From NCBI RefSeq assembly GCF_027943255.1, contig NC_072896.1:33940501-34004500 (forward strand): a stretch of DNA of 64,000 bases, in the 5' to 3' direction. Shown one piece after another: positions 55,299 through 64,000 of this stretch. Positions within the stretch are counted from its first letter, which is position 1. Each line of letters begins with the position of its first letter. Made by a program: the position numbers and the translations under genes. This DNA is from Anastrepha obliqua. Lineage: Eukaryota > Arthropoda > Insecta > Diptera > Tephritidae. The notes under the pieces were generated by a model, which saw nothing but the letters and a program-made list of their open reading frames with translations, was not told the origin of the DNA and searched no databases.

Positions 55299-56584
55299 AA
55301 AATTATTTTTTTAGATTCTACTGAGTATAGCCCTCCACCCCCCTCCCACGTTTCTGAGAATGAGTTAATGATCTGTATATTTATAATAATTAAACTTTCC
55401 TTTTTATTTGTTCCTTCTGTTTCTGTTATATCCCTGTTAGTGTATTGTTGCATTTTTTATTATTTACTATATATAAGAGCTGCATTTTTTCATTTCAACC
55501 AGCGTAAGAATTTTCTTCAAATAAAAACTTATTTAATTGATTGAAATTAATTAAAATTTGCTTGCTCAATTTCAAATTATTTTAATATACTGGTTATATT
55601 GTTTTTCTTCGACTCTTTCAACTGCCGCTTTTTAATTTTTTCTTGAATAAATTTTAACAGCCTCCATTATCAGTTTATTATGCATGATTTTCCGTTTATG
55701 AACTTGCTGCGGTTTGTTGTTGTTAAATAATTGAAATTTGGTTGTCTGTTAGTATTTTAATTTTATATTTTTGCAAAAGCAATTTTTTTTCTGTATTCGT
55801 TTTTTTACCATTTGAGTCTATTTACTCATTATTGCCGCTTTGCCTTGCGCTTATTAATTTAAATCCACACTATAAATGTGTAAAAAGTTAAAATATTTTT
55901 ATGGTTGGTTTGAAAATGAACAACTACAAAAAACACACTTGAGTTATGAAGTAGAACGCCATATTTACATGATTTTTAAAATTGAATTTTTTTGTAGGCT
56001 GAAATATTAATGATTGTTATGCTAATATGTGCTTTAAGCTACTAATGAATTGGTTTGAAGTTAATTATGGTAAACAAGGGGAAAAACACATTAACTAAAT
56101 CTCGTGTCGTAATAATAACTGCACGAAATTCAGGCAAAAATAACTAATAAAGAAAATATTTACCTTAAATGAACTCGTAGTTATTGTCCACCACGGCGTA
56201 TGAGTGATGTAATGAAGCGTGGAATGAATGCGTGGAGTAAAAAAACTGGTAAACTCAAAAGTACAATAAAATAAAATAATGCATGGAAACACATGCAAAA
56301 TGATGCGATTTCATTCTAGAAAAAATTAAATTAAATTTGAAATTAAATCACGCATAAAATTGCTTAATTTTAAGAATGACATTTTTTGCTCTCAAAGCTT
56401 GACATACAAAAATTAGTATAAATATGAAATATGCAGTAATTATTATGGCTCCATAGTCAAACTACACGTTTTATGCTAGCGAAAACAAAAAATAGAAATA
56501 CAGCTGCTTACAACAGCTTACATTAGTAATTTTCAGCTTCTTACATATATGTGGCTTTATGGCTTTCAAGTAATATATAAAAAT
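55299..56584. other. gene-free AT-rich stretch
   Basis: No gene or classified repeat seen. A C-run (CCACCCCCCTCCC) lies near 55337-55349. Confidence 0.5.
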
Positions 56585-56900
56585 TAATAAATAAATAATT
56601 GGCGCGTGCACTTCGGTTGGGTGATTCGCCGAGCTCTTTCTCCTATTTGGGGCATACGACCTGATGTTTTTTCATAAATGGCGGTACCTACAGTTTTCAG
56701 ACCACTCCGAACTGCAAATGTTTTTTATGAGGGTAGAAATACATTCGGAGGTTTGCCATTGCCTGGCGAGGGTCGACCGCTATTAGAAAAAGCCTTGTCT
56801 ATCATTTTACAGTTGCATGCACGGAGACTCGAACCTATGCACTCCCAAATGGGAGTTGGTCACGCACCAAGCCATTCGGCCTCGGTGGCGGTCATATATA
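56585..56900 (-). repeat. tRNA-derived SINE, full-length
   Basis: On the reverse strand the head reads GAGGCCGAATGGCTTGGTGC then GTGACCAACTCC. The B-box is GGTTCGAGTCTCCGTGC and the body CTAATAGCGGTCGACCCTCG. The 3' end is AGCTCGGCGAATCACCCAAC, GAAGTGCACGCGCCAATT and a (TTTA)n tail (56585-56600). The spacing between AGCTCGG.GAAT and CGCGCCAATT is 17 nt, as in the RTE-like LINE. Confidence 0.88.
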
Positions 56901-57089
56901 GTGAAGTAAAAAGTTCTTTGCCTTTTCTTCGCTTTATTTCGAAGAACAAACTTACTCTACTAACTCCTATACAAATACAGCCAAATAGTTTTCTAACTTC
57001 TATCGGCCCTTCTATCAACTGTAGTCAGCTCAAAAATGGGAAATGATTGCCATGAGAAGGCTTTTCATAACGCTAGAAAACATAAACAC

Positions 57090-57590
57090 ATAATTATTAG
57101 GTTGGATTCCTAGATATGAGTGGTATGAGGGAAATGATATGGCTGATCATTTAACTAAAAAAGGATCACATATGCTTCTAGTTGACCCTGAGCTTGTGTG
57201 TGGACTTAGAAAAAGCCATATTAATGAATTTTTCAGAAAGTAGGAGGAGAAGAAATTCGTTGAACACCGGGAAAATTCTACCATTCAGCGACAAGTGAAA
57301 CAATTCGCAACGCCAGGCAGAGGCATTTCTGATAAGCTACTTTCTTCAGCAGAGCAGACTTAAGACTTTAAACTGGAGTACTTTGCAGACCACTGTAGGC
57401 TGAGATATCACTTACACAAAATTGGTCTCTCTGAGACCATCATTTGTCGATTCTGTGAAATGGATACTGAAAGTTCAGAACAATTTCTTTGTGAATGTCC
57501 TGCTTAAAGCATAAAATGGCTTCACCACCGTGGTAGTCGTTTTGGCCTGTATTCATTTAATTATGAAACAATAAAATATAGAATGCACTA
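57090..57590 (+). pseudogene. LINE fragment: end of RNase H and C-terminus
   Basis: The frame reads WIPRYEWYEGNDMADHLTKK (end of RNase H; the usual PGHSG is lost), HINEFFRK, RLRYHLHKIGLSETIICRFC and SSEQFLCECPA. This gives a C-x2-C/C-x-C knuckle in the usual LINE C-terminus. Several stops. Confidence 0.7.
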
Positions 57591-57639
57591 CTAAAATTCT
57601 TAAAAAGCTTTCAAATATAGGGTACCTCAACACGTACCT

Positions 57640-58245
57640 CAGCTCTGAGGCGAACTTCTTTGGCCCGGAGCCCGTTCTGTCACTCTCTTTTGCAGCCATC
57701 AAGGCCACGGTTAGCAAATGGGTTACTACAACCCACAAGCGAGCTTGGCAGACTGAGAGAGGATGCAGATGGACAAAACTGATGTTACCTGTCATGTCCG
57801 ACCGACTGCGGCAGTTCCTCTTGTCGATAAGCAGCGGGGACTGTAGGAAGCTGGTTGGACTGATGACGGGCCACTTTCTATGGGCAAAGCACATGGAAAA
57901 GGTAGGCATCCCAGATAGTGTACTCTGCCCAGCTTTTGAAGAGGAGGATGAGACAGCGGACCACTTTTTGTGCGTCGGCCCTGCCTTCGCTCGAAGCAGT
58001 TTGAGGTCTTTGGCACTGATGTGTTAAGAAGTGACCACCTTGGCTCCTTGGCACGACAAGATCCACTTAGATTTCTTCGGAAGTCAAGTAGATTTAAAGA
58101 AAATTAAAAAAGGTGATCCGGGTGCAGTACAATGGACTTTATTGTGTCCGACTGCTGTACTTGCTAGTCTGTTCCGACAAAAAAAAAATAACAGAAAAAA
58201 ATCAGCAGATTTTGTAAAGATAATAATAATAATCTTCAATTCCCG
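57640..58245 (+). pseudogene. LINE C-terminal fragment with (TAA)n tail
   Basis: The frame reads RGCRWTKLMLPVMSDRLRQF, DCRKLVGLMTGHFLWAKHME and EDETADHFLCVGPAFARSSL, then a stop after LALMC. The next frame reads KIKKGDPGAVQWTLLCPTA. GLMTGHF and the ETADHFLC block are the normal ends of jockey/I-type ORF2. A (TAA)n tail at about 58222-58234 marks the 3' end. Confidence 0.78.
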
Positions 58246-59689
58246 CACAATGCATTAAGTGGTCCCATACGTCCAACTCGCTGATTCCCATGATTCGATC
58301 AACATTTTCGTCGATAAGCTTGCCAGAATTGCAGGACATCTCGCAGCAAATATTGACGACTTTTTTCTTTGCCTAATAATACCTGCTACTAATTTTTGGA
58401 AAAATTTGATTCCCTATAGTCGAGTAAAATAGCGCTTACCTTATACTAAAATCTATAACATCGTTCGACTGTACTTCTCACCCACGGTTGAAAAATAAAA
58501 AAATGTGGGGCCAACATCAGTCCTTTAAACGGCTATCAGCGATTTTGTAGGAATTATTTGATTTGCTGATGTAACAGTAGATGTGACAGTGGTTTGTCTG
58601 CGACAGAGGTTGAAAACATCTAAGTTTCTCTTGGTGATATTCGAAAAAATCAAAGCAGCCACTTCTCCTGCTACTTCGTTGTCGTCTGAACAACGGCTGA
58701 TTGAAACACTGATTGTATTCAATTAATCTCACTTTACATACTGTTTATTTTCACTTCATACGTCTTTCTCTCTCAATGTTACTCCCACAATTTGGCTTCA
58801 GATGCTAAAATCTCTTAATCTATCATTCTTGTTTCTCTCCATGAAGAAAGCGACATTAGAACTCGATTCTAATAGATCTGTCTTTTTAGTCATTTTCACC
58901 GTCATGCCACAACATTTTTCCAAAATATTTCACATCTTCACTGAAGAGCTTAGATTCGAAAAAAGTTTTTGATTCCAAATAAGATTTCATAAAAACATCC
59001 CCTGTAGGTTTTTTACCTCCAATTACCTTGATTATATTCCTAGAATTTATTTCATAAAAGTTATGATAAAGAACTTTGTTCACTGAATAAAAGAACTGGA
59101 AATATGTAGATTCTTTCGTTAATTCCTGTTGATACAAACTTTGAGCAAATAATTGCTAACGGTTTTCTGGCTCATGTTTACCTTCAAACCAACTCCACGT
59201 CAGTCAAGCTGTAGGATTTCCATTATTTGAATCAACATTTTTTTATACTGGAACAGTTCCCCAGGTTTCCCGAAATTATAATTAATTGATAAAATTGGCA
59301 CAGGAATTCTTGCAGGAAGAGGGAACCGCCAGTCATAATCGAGACAACCAACTGGGTAAATATATTCTGCTAGAGGAGGAAATGAAACTCAATCAAATAG
59401 CAAAACTTCTAAAATTTATTGTTGAAGTTCGATTCAGAGAAATATTTTGCATCCCAGGAAGAGGCCCAATAGAGCGTTCAGATCGCAGTGCTAAATCGGC
59501 TCACTGGAATAATAAAAACATTATTTTTGACGTACCAAAGCCTGCCCTAACTTCTACGTCCATATCACAAGAGCGAAGTTATTGGAACCAACGCTTTGCT
59601 GTATTTGCATTTTGACACAGCATTAAAGCCCTCGCTTCGCTTGAAATGGGGGTTTTTGGGTGTTTCTTTAAAAGCGTGTAAAACAGAAG
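58246..59689. other. unassigned stretch with a 109-codon open frame
   Basis: The frame at 59286-59615 (+) starts MIKLAQEFLQEEGTASHNRD and has mixed, protein-like composition (EEEMKLNQIAKLLKFIVEVR). I do not recognise it, and no splice partner is evident. The rest is AT-rich. Confidence 0.35.
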
Positions 59690-60022
59690 CGGCCGCCGTA
59701 GCCGAATGGGTTGGTGCATGATTACCATTCGGAATTCACAGAGAGGTCGATGGTTCGAATCTCGGTGAAAGAAAAATTAAAAAAAAAACATTTTTCTATT
59801 AGCGGTCGCCCCTCGGCAGGCAATGGCAAACCTCCGAGTGTATTTCTGCCATTAAAAAGCTCCTCATAAAAAATATCTGCCGTTCGGAGTCGGCTTGAAA
59901 TTGTAGGTCCCTCCATTTGTGGAACAACATCAAGGCGCACACCACAAATAGGAGGAGGAGCTCGGTCAAAGACCTAACAGAAGTGTACGCTCCAATTATT
60001 TATTTATTTTATTTAAAACAGA
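59690..60022 (+). repeat. tRNA-derived SINE, full-length
   Basis: The head reads GGCCGCCGTAGCCGAATGGG then TTGGTGCATGATTACCATTC, with B-box GGTTCGAATCTCGGTG and body CTATTAGCGGTCGCCCCTCG. The 3' end is AGCTCGGTCAAA (59959-59970), 17 nt, CGCTCCAATT (59988-59997) and a (TTTA)n tail. About 90 percent identical by eye to the copy at 38821 over the body. Confidence 0.9.
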
Positions 60023-62059
60023 ATCGAACAAGGTTTTTCTTTTTGTTTTTATTATTTTATATTTTTCGATCCGTTGCTTTTTTTTTGGAAATGCGAGGTT
60101 CATTCAAAAACTTTTCAGCCTTCAAAAAATGGTGTTCCAAAAAAAGGTATGTCACTGGTGACACAGATTCCGGGACTCACAGTTGTCTGATTTCAAAAAG
60201 ACAAAGGGGTTTTTGCTCGGTATGAATGTCATTATCGCGTATACTATGATTAAAAATAAATTGACAAAATGGCAGACATTCAAAGATGAAAAATCGTTTT
60301 TTGACCTTTTTTTTACTTTAAAGGTCCGAAAAAAATACTACAAAATTTTGTTTCCAAATAATCGCAGTTAATACGATAACGACATCAATTCTACGTCATT
60401 CAAATTTTATTTCATCAAAAACAGTTCAGCAGAACCGGATATATCTGTGTCGCCAGCTCGAAAAACGTGGTTTCGTATAACGGTCACTAACAAACTAAAT
60501 TGCGCGTTCCTTCTTGAATTTGAACAACTGGTTTTGGGAAGTTTTCATCCCGTATATTTACGTTTGTTTATGTATCTGGAAACTAGTTTTGCAGTTTTGC
60601 AGTTTTGCTTCCACAAACCAAACTGGATTTTTATCGTAAATAAAGAAATACTAATTCATGCTTTGTTTTGCCTAAAAACTAATTACGAAATTTTTCTACA
60701 GAGGTTGCGTCACAAGTGGCTATATCTCCGTAAATATTCGATATTTCGAAAAATCGTTTGGGAACGACATTTTTGAATATTTTGTCTATATAAATAAGTA
60801 GGTGAAAAGGTTGAGGTGCTAGTCTGGCCCTCCTCCAATAGCACTAAAGCGCCGTTTTCATAATATAAGTAAGTAAAAAAGAACAAAAGAAAAATCTAAA
60901 TTTTTTGTTTTTCTTAAGTCCGTGGCCATATGGCTTGGTGCCTGACTACCATTCGGTAGTGCCTGGGTTCGAAACCTTAACTGGAGATTCCAATCCAGAC
61001 ATTTCCGAATGGGATTCGGCTACGGTAGAAATTTTGGATATGGCAAAATATAACTCGACACATTTGGGAAAATCTTGTTGAGGGTATGCCGAAAAGGATC
61101 AAAGGAGTAAAATAATGTGACTGTGACTTAGTCATTAAACGAAAGAAAAAAGTGCTCACCCTAGCTAACTCACTAGTTTTTCAAATTTCTTTTAAAATAC
61201 CTTTTCTAAACCCTTTTAAATACCTCGTTTTTTAAATCTTTTAAAATGAAAAAAACTCCATTTAAGTAATATTTTTGTGTTCCTTGTTTGGGCGCCTTGA
61301 GAGTGGGCAAGTTTTTAAATAATTAAATTTATTGAAACTCGTTAATAAATCTAAGTGCTTATTTTTAATAATTTCAATGCTAATAGGAAATAATTGATGA
61401 ATTTGAGTACTCTGTGTTAGAAAAAATAAAAGAATTTTAAAACACAAAAAACAAAAACTTCAATCTGTTGAATCCCTTCATCACTGGTTGCAGTTTGAAT
61501 ATTAATTTAATAATTTTTTAACACTTTTTGGCTTACAGACACGCCTCTTTTCAAAGCTTTTATAATATAAAAGAAAGAAGCTTTCCAAGAGTGATTATCT
61601 TAAAAATGCGTATAATCTAGTGAAAATCAGAACATCCTGTTAATAGCAGACATACATACATATTTTAGGGCTTACTATTTGAAGATACACAGATATTTTC
61701 CTGCATTTACGGTAACTTTATCCCTAAATATCTCACCTGCACTAGGCGCATAATAGATAAATCCAGTCCCAGTACATATGGTAAAGGCCTTAGCCTAACC
61801 TGTAATTCTCAGCCGCACCAATGCCCTCTAGGAACTCCTTTCAGGAGTTTCTGCGTATATTTTGACCTCAGCTTCGACTCACCTGAACGACACTGGACCA
61901 AAAATTCGTTTTTACAAATATCTCAATCACCGCGTAACTTACAGGATGAATGACTTTGAGATGAGAACTTCTCTGAAAATTTCAAGTCCCTTAAATGGCT
62001 TAGCACTGGAACATACTCGGGCCCATAACTCATTATGATGTCGCGTGGGGGGCTTGTTC
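60023..62059. other. largely unassigned AT-rich stretch
   Basis: Open frames at 60183-60371 and 60447-60776 (+) are Phe/Leu/Lys-rich and unrecognised. A SINE head lies at 60920-60990. Confidence 0.45.
60920..60990 (+). repeat. SINE head fragment
   Basis: GTCCGTGGCCATATGGCTTG then GTGCCTGACTACCATTCGG and the B-box-like GGGTTCGAAACC. Only the tRNA-like part is present. Confidence 0.6.
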
Positions 62060-62680
62060 TTATCTGTCCTAAAACTAATGTGAATCGTTCAGAAACTTTA
62101 AAAAGTCCCTGATTTCCAGAGAGCTCAGATCTTGTAGCGCATTAAAAATTTCTCTACTTGGAATGGAAAACTTAATCGGAGCAGGGCAATGACATGGAAG
62201 ATACAAAAACGTCTCTTCCTCCCTAGAGAGTTTCTGCAGAAGTCATGTGTCTGCCCACCCTTCCGCTGTGTATCTTTGCCTACTACGTAGTATCATACTT
62301 ATTTGGGCTTACCATAGTTTTTGTACGTTTAGCGTTGAAAGTCAGCCGCAATTGTCTGGCCATTCTGCAGGTGCGTGCGTTTATTAGTTTTTCATTCGCC
62401 GTTACAACATTTTCCAAACAAATAAAAACTTATATGTCTGTCTCATTAGTCAACTTGGTGCAAAATATCGCTAGCATATCGGCCCTGCATATCCTTTCGT
62501 TGCCGCATGGGCTCCTGACCTATATTACTCTTGGGTGAAATGGCTCAGTCATCAATGAAAATGTAGATACTATCTCGCATCATACTGTATCAGAGTCAAG
62601 GCATTTATTATTACCATCAGTTCAGCCTGGAAATCACTGCAGTAGTCGGAGAGGAGAAAGCTGAAAGAGATTCCAAGATG
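62060..62680 (-). pseudogene. RNase H-bearing LINE C-terminal fragment
   Basis: Near 62660 the reverse strand reads SDYCSDFQAELMVIINALTL, the RNase H block with its catalytic Glu (usually DHCSVFQAEVxAI). Further down (62230-62080) it reads EETFLYLPCHCPA, then REIFNALQDLSSLEIRDFLK and FLNDS. This is the standard LINE end (HFLCHCPALxxxR ... LxDLxxLxxxxILxFI). The middle is decayed. The open frame on the opposite strand at 62245-62538 is a shadow of this. Confidence 0.65.
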
Positions 62681-62888
62681 TTCGGAATATACACCTTAAC
62701 GTAAAGTTACCGAACAGGTAAGAAAGAATAAAGTAATAAACTTGAATGCAAAGCGGCACTTTGAGAAGATTTTTAGTAGGTACCGTCTCAAGGCGGTCAC
62801 ATAAGCCAAGTGTTAATGTCCACAGTGGAGTTTGAATTCAATATCTGTTGTCCACATAAGTAAACGACGCAAAGTTGACTGCCAGACC
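62681..62888. other. spacer
   Basis: No feature recognised. Confidence 0.3.
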
Positions 62889-62890
62889 TA

Positions 62891-64000
62891 CACTATGGAG
62901 CAAAATTGATCACAAAATTACAATTCAGCTGTATTATAATCAATTTCAGCACTATGCATGGTTTCTAATTACAACTGGTACCACCTTTTTTGGAATTAGT
63001 GTGTTACAAAATACTAGGAAACAAAAACAACAATTATGGTATAACAGAAGAATTTGCAAGCAGCGAGCATTTAAGAGCAACATGTAATCACTTTTGCCCT
63101 CACTCTATTTCCGCTTATGATGTGGAAGTAAACCGTTAATAACAATAACAAGTTTATTTATTTCGATAGATTTTTATTCGTTACTTCCTTTATCTTTCTG
63201 TTGCGTTGTGGTTTTCATTCGTTAAGGTTCATTTTGTGAGTAAAATTTATATTTTGTGAAAAATGCGAAAAATTAATAATGAAAAAGTGGTAAAAGCTGG
63301 ATAATTAATTTTAGAAGGCAAATCAACGAGACAAATTGCTTCTGAGCTACGGATATCTCAAGCTATGGTGATGAAAATTAAAAAAAATAAAAATTTGAAA
63401 GGGCCAAGTGCAAAAAATGGCCGCCCTCGTGTCCTATCTGACCAAGATGCAAGGCACATGGCCAGAAGTTTAATGGCTGGAAAAACCAAAACACCCAAAA
63501 AAGCTGCCGAAAGCATAGGAAATAAGGCTACTGCTTGGACCGCGCGTCGGGCACTAAAAAAAAGTTGGATGTTTTGCCGCCAAAAAGCCCAAAAAGCCAA
63601 AACTTTCTGTCAAAAACAGAAAGGCTCGAATGTCATTTGCCTTAGCTCATCAGCATTGGACTATAGAAGACTGGAAACGAGTGATATGGTCTGATGAATG
63701 CAAAATTAATCGGATTAACTCAGATGGCATACGATATTTTTGGTCTGACACAGGAAGAGCCACACAGAGTCATCAGGTAATAGAAACGGTTAAACATGGT
63801 GGCGAATCACTGATGGTCTGGGGATGTTTTTCCTATTTCGGAGTAGGACCGTTAGAGCTTATTAGAGGAATCATGACGAAAAAGGTGTATCATCAAATTC
63901 TGTACGAAATTATGCCTGTCGCTTTGGATCAAATGGAATCTCCAGAGAATGAAGTAATTTTCCAACAGGACAATGACCCCAAGCATTTCTCAAAGCTCGT
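62891..64000 (+). mobile_element. Tc1-like transposon, cut by the window end
   Basis: A likely left TIR, CACTATGGAGCAAAATTGAT, follows TA at 62889-62890. The transposase starts MRKINNEKVVKAG at 63263, with a stop after 13 codons, then TRQIASELRISQAMVMKIKK (first helix-turn-helix) and AKNGRPRVLSDQD with a GRPR linker. A frameshift near 63560 precedes LAHQHWTIEDWKRVIWSDEC (first Asp, Tc1-style WSDE), HGGESLMVWGCFSYFGVGPL and FQQDNDPKHFSKL (second Asp, Tc1 signature). The third acidic residue (expected E in DD34E) lies beyond the window. Two visible lesions; otherwise well preserved. Confidence 0.9.

Noticed and set aside
62245..62538. 97-codon hydrophobic open frame (+) as a membrane protein
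   Set aside because: It is the shadow of a reverse-strand LINE C-terminus (PCHCPA block) and RNase H remnant.

Overview
The window reads as transposon-dense eukaryotic DNA from a higher dipteran, most likely a tephritid fruit fly. It is AT-rich, intron-bearing and full of microsatellites. It holds one intact insect CYP6 cytochrome P450 gene with a spliceosomal intron, and mariner-like elements of the DD41D 'rosa' type, a group first reported from Ceratitis rosa. The tephritid assignment is an inference; genus and species cannot be read from the sequence.

The only convincing host gene is the CYP6 gene on the minus strand (20468-25142, two exons, 499 residues). Its 3.2-kb intron carries an R1-like LINE remnant and a dead mariner. 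Nearly everything else that can be identified is mobile DNA or its debris. Tc1/mariner copies fall into four catalytic spacings that can be counted directly: DD34D (1-300, 7105-8295, 11545-11870, 12085-13057, a mariner split across 18060-20340, 22421-23611, 54148-55296), DD37D maT-like (9956-10785, 33724-35001, 46993-48221), DD41D (650-1525, 28028-28895, 31194-32088, 44417-45315), and a Tc1-like element running off the right edge (62891-64000). A degenerate piggyBac-type element lies at 40056-42301, followed by an unrelated TTAA-flanked MITE at 42986-43721.

Non-LTR retrotransposons are all 5'-truncated and broken: an RTE-like family (2965-4440, 4530-4990, 11024-11530, 15095-15725, an endonuclease scrap at 16605-16742, and relatives at 9250-9790 and 53251-54140), RNase H-bearing LINEs (25455-27300, 36236-36935, 45340-46440, 50290-51330, 57090-57590, 62060-62680), jockey-like pieces (48290-48740, 57640-58245) and R1-like pieces (6638-6870, 21130-21480). 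A tRNA-derived SINE family is scattered through the window. Its 3' end has the same layout as the RTE-like LINE's 3' end, which suggests a SINE/LINE partnership.

Three repeats do not fit the usual families. The first is a long-inverted-repeat foldback family (13229-13941 and 18169-19701) with 4-bp target duplications, one copy of which splits a mariner inside its helix-turn-helix coding region. The second is a ~1.2-kb repeat in three copies (5000, 29288, 37846). The third is a degenerate AT-rich tandem repeat at 27.3-32.5 kb that other elements have invaded. Regions not listed hold AT-rich sequence in which I see no supportable gene.
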